Positions 6,961-14,934 of a stretch of 18,795 nucleotides of DNA are shown one piece after another (positions within the stretch are counted from its first letter, which is position 1; every line of letters starts with the position of its first letter). The notes under the pieces are model-generated. The model was not told where the DNA came from. It saw nothing but the letters and a program-made list of their open reading frames with translations, and searched no databases. The DNA comes from Pseudomonadota bacterium (lineage in GTDB: Bacteria > Pseudomonadota > Gammaproteobacteria > Steroidobacterales > Steroidobacteraceae): assembly GCA_023457495.1 (NCBI GenBank), contig JAEWLQ010000054.1, positions 1 through 18,795 of the forward strand. Direction: 5' to 3'. Both the position numbers and the translations under genes were made by a program.

Positions 6961-9810
6961 GTGGCCGATTACAAGAGCACCATCAACCTTCCCGAAACCG
7001 GCTTTCCGATGAAGGCCGACCTCGCGCAGCGCGAGCCGAAGATTCTCGCCGAATGGGAGAGCCGGGAGCTGTACCAGAAGATTCGTGAGGTCTCACGCGG
7101 CCGTCCGCGTTTCGTGCTGCACGACGGGCCTCCGTACGCCAACGGCGCGGCGCATCTCGGACACTTCCTGAACAAGGTGCTCAAGGACATCGTGGTCAAG
7201 TCGCACCAGCTCGACGGCTACGACTCGCCCTACATCCCGGGCTGGGATTGCCACGGCCTGCCCATCGAACACCAGATCGAGAAGAAGTTCGGCCGCGTGG
7301 GCAACAAGCTCAACGCGAAGGAATTCCGCGCCGCCTGCCGCAAGTTCGCGCAGGAGCAGGTCGACCTGCAGCGCGGAGATTTCAAGCGCTTCGGCGTGCT
7401 CGGCGACTGGGGTCGGCCCTATCTCACGATGGATCCGCGCTTCGAGGCGCAGCAGATCCGCGCGCTCGGCCACATCATCCGCAACGGGCACCTCTATAAA
7501 GGCGCGAAGCCGGTGTACTGGTGCCTCGATTGCCGCTCCTCGCTCGCCGAGGCGGAAGTCGAATACGAGGACAAGACCTCGCACTCGGTGGACGTCGAAT
7601 TCCGCGTCGTCGATCCGGCGGAGCTCGCGCGCCGCGTCGGCATCGAGCCCGAGGTGCTCGGCACGCAGCCGGCATCGCTGGTCATCTGGACGACGACTCC
7701 CTGGACACTGCCCGCCAACGAGGCAGTCGCGCTCGGCGAGAAGATCGAATACGTGCTGCTGTGGGTGTCGCGCGACGGACGCTCCGAACTACTCGTGCTC
7801 GCGAACGAACTACTGGACGCGTGTCTCGCGCGTTACGGCCTCGGCAAGGGCCAGGTGCTGGTGCAGTTCGAAGGCAAGGTCCTCGAGCATCTGCAGCTCG
7901 AGCATCCGTTCCTGCCCAAACACGTGCCGGTGATCGTCGGCGATCACGTGACGCTGGATGCGGGCACGGGCGCCGTGCACACCGCGCCCGCGCACGGCCA
8001 GGAAGACTTCGCGATCGGCCAGAAATACAGCCTGCCGGTCGACAATCCCGTGATGGGTGACGGCCGGTTCCGCGAGGGAACGCCGTTCGTCGCCGGCGTG
8101 AAGGTGGACGACGCCAACAAGGTGTTGATCGACCTCCTGCAATCGCGCGGACGGCTGCTCAAGCACGAAACCATCTCGCACAGCTATCCACACTGCTGGC
8201 GCCACAAGACGCCGCTGATCTTCCGCGCGACGCCACAATGGTTCATCGGCATGGACCAGAAGGGCCTGCGCGCGAACGCGCTGCGTGACATCCAGAAAGT
8301 GCAGTGGTTTCCGTCGTGGGGCGAGCAGCGCATCTACAACATGATCCGCGACCGGCCCGACTGGTGCCTGTCGCGCCAGCGCACCTGGGGCGTGCCCATT
8401 GCGCTGTTCGTGCACAAGGAGACGCAGGAACTGCATCCGCGGACGCAGGAGCTGATCCTGCAAGTCGCCGAGCGCGTGGAAAAAGACGGCATCGAAGCCT
8501 GGTTCGATCTCGACCCGCGCGAGTTGCTGGGCGATGACGCGGACCGTTACGAGAAGGTCACGGACGTCATGGACGTGTGGGCCGACTCGGGCCTGTCGCA
8601 CGAATGCGTACACCACACGCATCCGGATGAAGTGAAACCGCCGGTGGACATCTACCTGGAAGGCTCGGACCAGCACCGCGGCTGGTTCCATTCCTCGTTG
8701 TTGATGTCCGAGGCGTTGTACGAACGCGCGCCGTACAAGTCCGTGCTGACCCACGGTTTCACGGTCGACGAGAAGGGACGCAAGATGTCCAAGTCGCTCG
8801 GCAACGTGATCGTGCCGCAGAAGGTCATGTCGACCTCGGGCGCGGACGTGCTGCGGCTGTGGATCGCCGCGACTGACTACTCGAACGAGATGGCGTTGTC
8901 GGACGAGATCCTGAAGCGCATGTCCGATTCCTACCGGCGCATGCGCAACACCGTGCGCTTCCTGCTGGGCAACCTCGCGGGCTTCGATCCGGCGGCCGAC
9001 GCGCTGGCGCCCGAAGACATGGTCGCGATCGACCGCTGGGCGCTGGCGCGCACCGCGGCGCTGCAGGAGGAGATCGCCGAGGCGTATCGCGGCTACCAGT
9101 ACCACCTCATCTACCAGAAGGTGCTCAACTTCTGCGTGGCGGACCTGGGTGGTTTCTATCTCGACCTGCTCAAGGACCGGCTCTACACCACGCCGAAGAA
9201 GGGCAACGCACGCCGCTCGGCCCAGACCGCGCTGTATCACATTGCCGAGAGCATGGTGCGCTGGCTCGCGCCGATCCTGTCGTTCACCGCCGAGGAGATC
9301 TGGCAATTCATTCCGGGCAAGCGCGGTGAGTCGGTGTTCCTCGAGACCTGGCACAAACTACCCGTGGCGGGTTCGTCGGCTGCGTCTGACGCGATCGACT
9401 GGAACATGTTCATCCAGTTGAAGGAGGCCGTGGCCCAGGAGCTCGAAAAGCTGCGCGTCGAAGGCGCGGTCGGCGGTTCGCTCGATGCGGAGGTCGAGGT
9501 GTACGCGAAGGATGAATTCCGCGAGAAACTCGCGGCGCTGGGCGAGGAACTGCGCTTCCTGCTGATCACGTCGAACGCAACGGTGAAGCGCGTCAGCAAC
9601 GCGGCCGGTCCGCCGGTGGGCGCGATCAAGGTCGGCGAGATCGCGAAGGATGGCGGCGTGTGGATCCGCGTGTACGCATCCACCGCGCCGAAATGCGAGC
9701 GCTGCTGGCATCACCGGCCGGAGGTCGGTTCGAACCCGGAGCACCCGACCATCTGCGGGCGTTGCGTCGACAACGTCACCGGGCCGGGCGAGGCGAGGAA
9801 ACTCGTATGA
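6961..9810 (+). CDS. ileS: Isoleucyl-tRNA synthetase
   Basis: This class I aminoacyl-tRNA synthetase charges tRNA-Ile in the cytosol. The 949-residue product (E. coli 938) shows the HIGH-type signature HLGH at 65-68 inside PPYANGAAHLGH, and the editing domain with TTPWTLPANEA and GTGAVHTAPAHGQEDF. It also has WFHSSLL, the KMSKS loop at 608-612, and a C-terminal zinc site formed by C912, C915, C932 and C935. The set of motifs indicates the bacterial type found in E. coli. The GTG at 6961 is chosen because the family N-terminus (ADYKSTINLPET) begins there and GGCGAG lies 7 bases upstream. It follows ribF by 26 bases and overlaps lspA by ATGA. Confidence 0.97.
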   Translation: MADYKSTINLPETGFPMKADLAQREPKILAEWESRELYQKIREVSRGRPRFVLHDGPPYANGAAHLGHFLNKVLKDIVVKSHQLDGYDSPYIPGWDCHGLPIEHQIEKKFGRVGNKLNAKEFRAACRKFAQEQVDLQRGDFKRFGVLGDWGRPYLTMDPRFEAQQIRALGHIIRNGHLYKGAKPVYWCLDCRSSLAEAEVEYEDKTSHSVDVEFRVVDPAELARRVGIEPEVLGTQPASLVIWTTTPWTLPANEAVALGEKIEYVLLWVSRDGRSELLVLANELLDACLARYGLGKGQVLVQFEGKVLEHLQLEHPFLPKHVPVIVGDHVTLDAGTGAVHTAPAHGQEDFAIGQKYSLPVDNPVMGDGRFREGTPFVAGVKVDDANKVLIDLLQSRGRLLKHETISHSYPHCWRHKTPLIFRATPQWFIGMDQKGLRANALRDIQKVQWFPSWGEQRIYNMIRDRPDWCLSRQRTWGVPIALFVHKETQELHPRTQELILQVAERVEKDGIEAWFDLDPRELLGDDADRYEKVTDVMDVWADSGLSHECVHHTHPDEVKPPVDIYLEGSDQHRGWFHSSLLMSEALYERAPYKSVLTHGFTVDEKGRKMSKSLGNVIVPQKVMSTSGADVLRLWIAATDYSNEMALSDEILKRMSDSYRRMRNTVRFLLGNLAGFDPAADALAPEDMVAIDRWALARTAALQEEIAEAYRGYQYHLIYQKVLNFCVADLGGFYLDLLKDRLYTTPKKGNARRSAQTALYHIAESMVRWLAPILSFTAEEIWQFIPGKRGESVFLETWHKLPVAGSSAASDAIDWNMFIQLKEAVAQELEKLRVEGAVGGSLDAEVEVYAKDEFREKLAALGEELRFLLITSNATVKRVSNAAGPPVGAIKVGEIAKDGGVWIRVYASTAPKCERCWHHRPEVGSNPEHPTICGRCVDNVTGPGEARKLV

Positions 9811-10337
9811 GCGAACCCGTCAAACCCGCGCACTGGAAAGAAAGCGGCATCCGCTGGTTGTGGATCGCGGCCATCGTCATCATCCTCGACCAGCTCACGA
9901 AGCTCTGGATCGAGAACAGCATGGCGCTCGGCGAGAAGATCTACGTGTTGCCCGTGCTCGACATCGTGCGCGCGCACAACCCCGGCGCGGCATTCAGCTT
10001 TCTCGCGGACGCGGGTGGCTGGCAGCGCTGGGCGTTCTCGATCTTCGCCATCGGTGCGTCGATCGGCATCATCTACTGGCTGCGCACGATCTCGCTCGCT
10101 ACGCACGCGCTGCTGGCGTGCGGTCTCGCGCTGATTCTGGGTGGGGCCATCGGCAACGTGCTAGATCGGATCGAGCACGGCTTCGTCGTCGATTTCGTGC
10201 ATGCGCACTGGGACGCCGCGTCCTTCCCGGCCTTCAACGTCGCCGACGCGGGCATCACGATCGGCGCGGCGCTCGTGATAATCGACGCCTTGCTCGATGG
10301 CCGTCGCGAAAGGCGCGCGGCGAGGGACAAGGCGTGA
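9807..10337 (+). CDS. lspA: Lipoprotein signal peptidase II
   Basis: LspA is the inner-membrane aspartyl protease that removes signal peptides from diacylglyceryl-modified prolipoproteins. The 176-residue product has four hydrophobic segments and both catalytic motifs: GNVLDR with D120 and FNVADAGI with D147. Conserved LDQLTK (28-32 region) and HNPGAAFSFL (57-66) are also present. The ATG at 9807 overlaps the ileS stop in ATGA and has GAGGA just upstream; the frame is open to 9660 but that lies inside ileS. Its own stop codon overlaps the ispH start. The fkpB gene often found between lspA and ispH in gammaproteobacteria is missing. Confidence 0.96.
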   Translation: MSEPVKPAHWKESGIRWLWIAAIVIILDQLTKLWIENSMALGEKIYVLPVLDIVRAHNPGAAFSFLADAGGWQRWAFSIFAIGASIGIIYWLRTISLATHALLACGLALILGGAIGNVLDRIEHGFVVDFVHAHWDAASFPAFNVADAGITIGAALVIIDALLDGRRERRAARDKA

Positions 10338-11284
10338 AGATCCTGCTCGCCAACCCGCGCGGCTTCTGCGCCGGCGTCGACCGGGCGATCGACATCGTCG
10401 AGCGCGCGCTCGCGATGTTCGGCGCGCCTATCTACGTGCGCCATGAAGTCGTGCACAACGTACACGTGGTGGAGCGGCTGCGCAGTCTCGGCGCCGTGTT
10501 CGTCGATGAGCTCGACCAGGTGCCGGACGGCGCCACGGTGATCTTCTCCGCGCATGGCGTGTCTGCCGCGGTCGCGAACGAAGCCGAGGGCCGTGGCCTC
10601 ACCGTGTTCGACGCGACCTGTCCGCTCGTGACCAAGGTCCACATGGAAGTCGCGCGGTATGCGCGCGAAGGGCGCGACGTCGTGCTCATCGGCCACGCGG
10701 GGCATCCGGAAGTGGAAGGCACCATGGGGCGCTTCGATGATTCGAACGGCGGCCACATGCATATCATCGAGAACGTCGAGCAGGCGCGCCGGCTCGACGT
10801 GCGCGATCCGCAACGCCTCGCGTTCGTGACGCAGACGACTCTGTCCGTGGACGACACCGCGGCCATCGTCGCGGCCCTACGCGAGCGCTTTCCGACGCTC
10901 GCCAGCCCGCGGCGCGAGGATATCTGCTACGCCACGCAGAATCGCCAGGACGCGGTCAAGGAGCTGATCGCGAACTGCGACGTGCTCATCGTGGTCGGGT
11001 CGATCACCAGCAGCAATTCCAACCGGCTGCGCGAGCTCGCCGAACGCGCCGGACGTCCCGGGTACCTGATCGACGATGCCTCGTTCCTGAAACGCGAGTG
11101 GTTCGAAGGCAAGAAGGCGGTGGGCGTCACCGCGGGCGCGTCGGCGCCCGAGGAATTGGTCCAGCAAGTCATCGCGCGGCTGCGCGAGTGGGGCGGCTCG
11201 CCCGCCGAAGAGCAGCATGGCCGCGAGGAACGCGTGGTGTTCTCGCTGCCGCGGCAGCTGCGCCGCGCCGCCGAAACATCCTGA
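10334..11284 (+). CDS. ispH: 4-hydroxy-3-methylbut-2-enyl diphosphate reductase
   Basis: IspH is the last enzyme of the MEP isoprenoid pathway; it reduces HMBPP to isopentenyl and dimethylallyl diphosphate using a [4Fe-4S] cluster. The 316-residue product equals the E. coli length. The three cluster cysteines are C12 (RGFCAGVDRAI), C96 (FDATCPLV) and C198 (DICYATQNRQ), and the proton-donor glutamate E126 lies in HPEVEGTMG. The GTG at 10334 overlaps the lspA stop codon (GTGA) and GAGGGA is 6 bases upstream. It is the last gene of the operon and ends 4 bases from the convergent pilin operon. Its product supplies substrate for the ubiquinone side chain made by IspB at the other end of the window. 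Confidence 0.97.
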   Translation: MKILLANPRGFCAGVDRAIDIVERALAMFGAPIYVRHEVVHNVHVVERLRSLGAVFVDELDQVPDGATVIFSAHGVSAAVANEAEGRGLTVFDATCPLVTKVHMEVARYAREGRDVVLIGHAGHPEVEGTMGRFDDSNGGHMHIIENVEQARRLDVRDPQRLAFVTQTTLSVDDTAAIVAALRERFPTLASPRREDICYATQNRQDAVKELIANCDVLIVVGSITSSNSNRLRELAERAGRPGYLIDDASFLKREWFEGKKAVGVTAGASAPEELVQQVIARLREWGGSPAEEQHGREERVVFSLPRQLRRAAETS

Positions 11285-11288
11285 TTTC

Positions 11289-11726
11289 CTAGCGCCAGCA
11301 GTCCATCGAACGGTCGACGCCGGCGGCGTCGGCCGCGGTGCGCATTCCGAGGTGATTGATCGTAAAGGTCGCGCAATGCGTGTCGTCGGATTGCGCGTCG
11401 GTCGCGCGCGCCGTGGCCTCGTATGCCAGGCCGTCGGCCGCGGTCGTGATCGCCACGCGGTAGTTCGTGTCGCCGACCGTCGGAAATCCCAGGCCCGCGG
11501 GCGGCGCCGGGGACGCCTCGTCCATGGTTGCATAACGCGCATGTCGCCCGAAAAAGTCCTCCTGCGCGACCTGCAGCTTGACGAGCAATTCCTGGGCGGC
11601 GGCGCGCCGCGTACGCAGCACGTGCTGTCGCCACGAGGGAATGGCCACCGCGGCGAGTATTCCGAGCACGACCACGACCGTGAGGAGCTCGGGCAGCGTG
11701 AATCCTCGTCCCGAGAACCGCCTCAT
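11289..11726 (-). CDS. pilE: Type IV pilus minor pilin, PilE-like
   Basis: A 145-residue prepilin with a short basic leader MRRFSGRG, cleavage expected between G8 and F9 by PilD, and Glu5 of the mature protein at E13 in FTLPELLTVVVVLGILAAVAIP. The globular part has ARYAT and, near the end, DDTHCATFTINHLGMRTA with C118 and a second cysteine C143 in MDCWR, probably a disulfide loop. These features match PilE-type minor pilins rather than the major pilin. The ATG at 11726 overlaps the pilX stop (ATGA). It is the last gene of the minor pilin operon, the same relative position as pilE in P. aeruginosa. Confidence 0.9.
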   Translation of the reverse strand: MRRFSGRGFTLPELLTVVVVLGILAAVAIPSWRQHVLRTRRAAAQELLVKLQVAQEDFFGRHARYATMDEASPAPPAGLGFPTVGDTNYRVAITTAADGLAYEATARATDAQSDDTHCATFTINHLGMRTAADAAGVDRSMDCWR

Positions 11727-12286
11727 GAGCCCATTTCGCTTTCCGGCAGGCGATGCCAGAAGGTGGTGAGCGAGTCGCCGGCCCGGAAACACCGCCGGCC
11801 GTTGGCGAATACGCCGCAGCTGTCCGCGCCGCCGCCGGGCGTGGAGGAGAGCGCTTCGGCGACTGTCGCGGGCGCCGCGACGACGATCATCAATCCACCG
11901 GCTTGAATGTCGAGCGCGCCGCGTCCGGAGCGGCCGGTGCTCGTGATCTCGAAATGCGCTCCGACCAGCAACACGGCGGACTCCTGCGGAAGATGGGCTT
12001 CGTAACCGGCGAAACGTGCGCGCACTTCGGTCTCGGCGCCGCCGAGCGTCACCCGACGATGCAGTGCCGGCGCCAGGTCCGGATTCGGCATCGACAGCAG
12101 CTGCAGCGTTGCGAGCTCGATGCCGGATCGCGCGGCGTTCACCGCATTTTCGCGGAAGTGTTCGTTCGAAGCCAGCGCGCGCTCGATGCGCGCCGAGTTG
12201 GCGGCGGAGAGGGCGAACATCGACAGCAATGCGAGCAGCAGCAGGCTCATCACGAGCGCGGCGCCGCGCGCGCGGGCGCCCTTCAC
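11723..12286 (-). CDS. pilX: Type IV pilus assembly protein PilX-like minor pilin
   Basis: The 187-residue product begins MKGARARGAALVMSLLLLA, the PilX N-terminal signature (RGAALV followed by a long hydrophobic helix) that lacks the usual FTLxE glutamate. It continues with ARIERALASNEHFRENAVNAARSGIELA, typical of this family. PilX-type proteins are low-abundance pilus components involved in initiation of assembly. The start codon is GTG at 12286-12284, overlapping the pilW stop codon as GTGA. In P. aeruginosa pilX is followed by pilY1; here it is followed directly by the pilE-like gene. Confidence 0.88.
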   Translation of the reverse strand: MKGARARGAALVMSLLLLALLSMFALSAANSARIERALASNEHFRENAVNAARSGIELATLQLLSMPNPDLAPALHRRVTLGGAETEVRARFAGYEAHLPQESAVLLVGAHFEITSTGRSGRGALDIQAGGLMIVVAAPATVAEALSSTPGGGADSCGVFANGRRCFRAGDSLTTFWHRLPESEMGS

Positions 12287-13308
12287 GGGGCACCCGGGTT
12301 GCGCAGGGACACGGTGCGCGAGACCAGTAAGCGCCGGATACTCTGTTCCGGCACCGCCGGCGCGAAAACGGTGTCGGCGTATCGCCAGGCGCGATCATCC
12401 CGGTAGCGGCGTTCGGTGGATTCGGCGCGAATACGCATCCAGACGCGCACGGCGCGCGGCGGATGCGTGAGTAGTTCGGCCGCGTCCGGATCGACGAAAC
12501 GCATCACGGCGCCGGCCGTGGCGGAGTCCGCGATGCCGAATTGCACCTGCAGGTCTTCGACGCCCGGCAGTATCTCCTCGTCGCGAAATGCCGGCGCGCC
12601 GGCGATCGACGTCAACGTCTTGGCGCGCAGCGCCGGCCAGCCGGTTCGTTCCACCGAGTTGCGCGACACGTAATACGCTCGAACGACGACGTCGAAGATG
12701 CGTTCGTCGGTGGTGCTCGCGCCCGGTGATCGGCCATCGATGAACAGCGCCTGTCCCGACTGCGTCGCGAACCGGTTGGAATAGAGCTGCAGCCGACCCG
12801 GCGCGGGCGATGCGCGCTCGGTCGCGTGGCGCAGGATCAATGTGTCCGCGCCGTTCACTGCGCCTCCCGCCGATGCCGTGGGCTGGCAGTGGGACGGGTC
12901 GATGCCAAGTGCGTAGCGGTTGTTCGACGCTTCAACGGCGCGTGACAGGTCGACGGCGAAGTTGACCCCGCAGTCGTGGATCGACGCCTCCAACGGTACG
13001 GGCGACGCGCCCTGTCGAAGATCCGCGCCCGCGGCCACCACGCGCGATGGATCGCCATCGCGCACGAGCCGCAGCCTCTGCGCATCGAGTCCGAATCCGT
13101 AGGAACCCGCGTGTTCGAGATCCCGGACGATGACCGAAAGGGCGTGCCGGGACTGGTCCTGCAGCCGCGACACGCTGTCGTTCGCCTCCAGCAGGTCGCG
13201 GCCGTGCGCGAGGAGCGAGATCGCGCCCGTGAGCACGATGCCCGCGATCGCGAGCCCGATCATGAGTTCGAGCAGGGACCATCCCGCCGCATGCGCACGA
13301 GTCGACAC
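12283..13308 (-). CDS. pilW: Type IV pilus assembly protein PilW-like minor pilin
   Basis: The 341-residue product has leader MSTRAHAAG, cleavage before W10, and the methylation-type helix WSLLELMIGLAIAGIVLTGAI with Glu at mature position 5. RLQDQSRHALSVIVRDLEHAGSYGF follows, a segment recurrent in PilW proteins. Its larger size (PilW is the biggest of the set) also fits. It starts with GTG at 13308, two bases after the pilV stop codon, so translation is probably coupled. The role is in the priming complex at the pilus tip or initiation site, by analogy with the family. Confidence 0.88.
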   Translation of the reverse strand: MSTRAHAAGWSLLELMIGLAIAGIVLTGAISLLAHGRDLLEANDSVSRLQDQSRHALSVIVRDLEHAGSYGFGLDAQRLRLVRDGDPSRVVAAGADLRQGASPVPLEASIHDCGVNFAVDLSRAVEASNNRYALGIDPSHCQPTASAGGAVNGADTLILRHATERASPAPGRLQLYSNRFATQSGQALFIDGRSPGASTTDERIFDVVVRAYYVSRNSVERTGWPALRAKTLTSIAGAPAFRDEEILPGVEDLQVQFGIADSATAGAVMRFVDPDAAELLTHPPRAVRVWMRIRAESTERRYRDDRAWRYADTVFAPAVPEQSIRRLLVSRTVSLRNPGAP

Positions 13309-13310
13309 GG

Positions 13311-13757
13311 TCAGCTCGCGGCCGGGCGCCGGTGAAAGCTCAGCACCAGCGATGCGCTGCCCCCGGTGGCGCGTGGCTCGCGCCAGCGCAACGCGACGTC
13401 GATGCGGTCGAGTCCGGTGGAACTCTCCGCGGGAATCATCGTGAACGAGGACTCCAGCGCCGCGAGCATGGGAGTCTCAGATGCGGCCTGCTCCTGCCAG
13501 AGGGCGAGTTCAGCGGCATCGGGCACATCGCCCTTCAAGCGTGCCCGTTCGGCTAGATCGCTCGCGACGACCAGCGCCTGTTCGCGCCGCAGCGCGGCGT
13601 TCCCCTCGAACAGGCTCCACGCGAGCAGCGACGCGCAGCCGAGCAGACCGACGGCGAGCACGAACATCGCGATCAGTGCCTCGACGAGCGTGAAGCCCAC
13701 CATGGATCTGGGCGCGATTCCGTCCGGGATTTTCGCGGCTCGCCGGGGCGCGCTCAT
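13311..13757 (-). CDS. pilV: Type IV pilus modification/minor pilin PilV-like
   Basis: The 148-residue product has the prepilin segment MVG before FTLVEALIAMFVLAVGLLGCASL, with Glu at mature position 5 and the VLAVGLLG signature of PilV. The leader is long, 21 residues ending in SMVG, because the ATG at 13757 overlaps the upstream stop (ATGA). The next Met (residue 19) would leave only three residues before the cleavage site. An open frame back to 13853 lies inside the upstream gene. It keeps the order fimT/U-pilV-pilW-pilX seen in other type IV pilus operons. Confidence 0.87.
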   Translation of the reverse strand: MSAPRRAAKIPDGIAPRSMVGFTLVEALIAMFVLAVGLLGCASLLAWSLFEGNAALRREQALVVASDLAERARLKGDVPDAAELALWQEQAASETPMLAALESSFTMIPAESSTGLDRIDVALRWREPRATGGSASLVLSFHRRPAAS

Positions 13758-14257
13758 GGACAGCCTGCCGGGCCGGCGCCGGAGAGCGAACGCACGCGCC
13801 CCGTCTGGCTCACCACGAGCTGGCGCCACGGCGCGCGCCCGGCTCCATCGCAAATAGTTAGGGTGGCCGTGGTTCCGGCGAGCGCCACCGGCCAGAAGTG
13901 GACGCTTGCGCGGTTGCTCACCAGCCGCACGCCTTGCGGCAGTTCGCCACGCGCAACGACGCGCGCCCCGCCGGGCTCATCGACGAGCACCTGCCAGCGG
14001 GTGGCGGCGGTGGGGACGGGCAGGCAGGCGCCCGAGACCCCCGCGAGACAAAAAGTCCCGCGCCGGTTACCGGTGATCGATGCCGCGCGAGCTTGCGCCA
14101 ACGCGCCGGCGACATGCAGCGCGGCGGCCCGAATGGCGCTCCGGCGCATCGTGTCCCGCAGCGAGGGGGCGCACATGCCGGCGACGATGGCCATGACCGC
14201 CATCGCGAACAGCAACTCCGTCAATGTGAATCCGGCAGGGCGGGGCATGGCGCTCAT
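13754..14257 (-). CDS. GspH/FimT-family minor pilin (FimT/FimU-like)
   Basis: The first gene of the minor pilin operon encodes 167 residues. The leader MSAMPRPAG is cleaved before F10 and the helix FTLTELLFAMAVMAIVAGMCAP follows, with Glu at mature position 5. The body fits the GspH domain: HVAGALAQARAASITGNR, a Cys pair at C70 and C78, and TICDGAGRAPWRQLVVSQTGRVR near the end, a FimT/FimU signature. The ATG at 14257 is chosen because GGAG lies 5 bases upstream; another in-frame ATG is at 14248. FimU and FimT cannot be separated from sequence alone, so no symbol is given. Confidence 0.86.
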   Translation of the reverse strand: MSAMPRPAGFTLTELLFAMAVMAIVAGMCAPSLRDTMRRSAIRAAALHVAGALAQARAASITGNRRGTFCLAGVSGACLPVPTAATRWQVLVDEPGGARVVARGELPQGVRLVSNRASVHFWPVALAGTTATLTICDGAGRAPWRQLVVSQTGRVRSLSGAGPAGCP

Positions 14258-14312
14258 GCTCGCTCCGCGCGCGCCCGCCGCCGAGCCGCAAATCTGCCGG
14301 CTTCGCGGCCAT

Positions 14313-14343
14313 TTGCCAGTCGACGGCACTCCGGGCGTATACT
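14313..14343 (+). promoter_or_regulatory. Candidate promoter of the Fur-family regulator gene
   Basis: TATACT (14338-14343) is a good -10 box, with TTGCCA (14313-14318) upstream at a longish 19-base spacing. The first in-frame ATG is only 8 bases after the -10 box, so the transcript may be nearly leaderless. Confidence 0.45.
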
Positions 14344-14351
14344 GCCGCCGC

Positions 14352-14786
14352 ATGTCGCACACGGATGTTGAACCCATGTCACATGAGGCTCTGACCCAGC
14401 GACTGCTGGGGCACGGCGTAAGGCCCACGGCCCAGCGCCTGCGTATCGCCGCGCTCCTGTTGGGTCGCCCCCAGCACCTCTCCGCCGAGCAAGTTCTCGC
14501 GGGTCTGCGCAACCAGGGACTGCGGGTGTCCAAGGCGACGGTCTACAACACGCTCAACCTGTTCGCGGCCTCCGGATTGATCCGCCAGTTGTCGGTGGGC
14601 GATGACCGCTGCTGGTTCGATTCGAACACCGATTCGCACTACCACTTCCACGATCTCGATACCGGCGCGCTGATGGATGTTTCCCTGCGCGACGTGGAAT
14701 TCCAGCGCCTGCCCGAGCCGCCGCCCGGCATGCAGGTCGACGGCATCGAGCTGGTCATCCGACTGCGTCGCAGAACTGCCGCCTGA
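14352..14786 (+). CDS. Fur-family transcriptional regulator, Irr-like, without zinc cysteines
   Basis: The 144-residue product has the N-terminal winged-helix domain of the Fur family: HGVRPTAQRLRIAALLL, HLSAEQVLAGLRNQGLRVSKATVYNTLNLFAASGLIRQL. The C-terminal dimerisation half contains HYHFHDLDTGALMDV where Fur has HDHLICLDCGKV-type sequence. Both CxxC pairs of the structural zinc site are missing and only one cysteine remains (DRCWFD). This pattern resembles Irr, the heme/iron-status regulator of alphaproteobacteria, and related small Fur paralogues; the assignment to Irr is by resemblance only. ATG 14352 lies 8 bases after a -10 box; ATG 14376 (MSHEALTQ) is the alternative and also fits the family. 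It is divergent from the minor pilin operon with a 94-base shared intergenic region. Confidence 0.85.
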   Translation: MSHTDVEPMSHEALTQRLLGHGVRPTAQRLRIAALLLGRPQHLSAEQVLAGLRNQGLRVSKATVYNTLNLFAASGLIRQLSVGDDRCWFDSNTDSHYHFHDLDTGALMDVSLRDVEFQRLPEPPPGMQVDGIELVIRLRRRTAA

Positions 14787-14794
14787 GCTGCCCC

Positions 14795-14824
14795 CCGAGC
14801 CGACCCGAGCCGACCTGAGTCGGA
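14795..14824. repeat. Short tandem repeat CCGAGCCGAC
   Basis: Two exact 10-bp copies (14795-14804, 14805-14814) are followed by a diverged third (CTGAGTCGGA). The junction also forms a 5-bp hairpin, CCGAC-CTGA-GTCGG. It lies just past the regulator stop codon and has no T-run, so it is at best a weak transcript end. Confidence 0.4.
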
Positions 14825-14886
14825 CGATAAGCCGCGAAATCGTGTATTCGGGGCTTCCCTTGATGGCTTTGTGGCCGCCTTGACGC

Positions 14887-14915
14887 TTCCATCGCCCACC
14901 CCACGCCATTAGAAT
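14887..14915 (+). promoter_or_regulatory. tRNA-Thr promoter
   Basis: The -10 box TAGAAT (14910-14915) lies 19 bases before the tRNA, followed by the GC-rich discriminator GCGCGCCCT. Twelve bases (TTAGAATGCGCG) are identical to the rplU promoter. The 17-base-spaced -35 position (TTCCAT, 14887-14892) is weak; a TTGACG at 14880-14885 is 24 bases away. Confidence 0.55.
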
Positions 14916-14934
14916 GCGCGCCCTCTGAGGTTTC

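Noticed and set aside
7810..9354. Open frame of 514 codons on the minus strand
   Set aside because: Antisense to ileS with low-complexity Arg/His/Val composition and no recognisable motif.
14262..14320. Possible sigma-54 promoter (TGGC/TTGC elements) for the pilin operon
   Set aside because: TGGC and TTGC elements are present on the minus strand but not at the required GG-N10-GC spacing.
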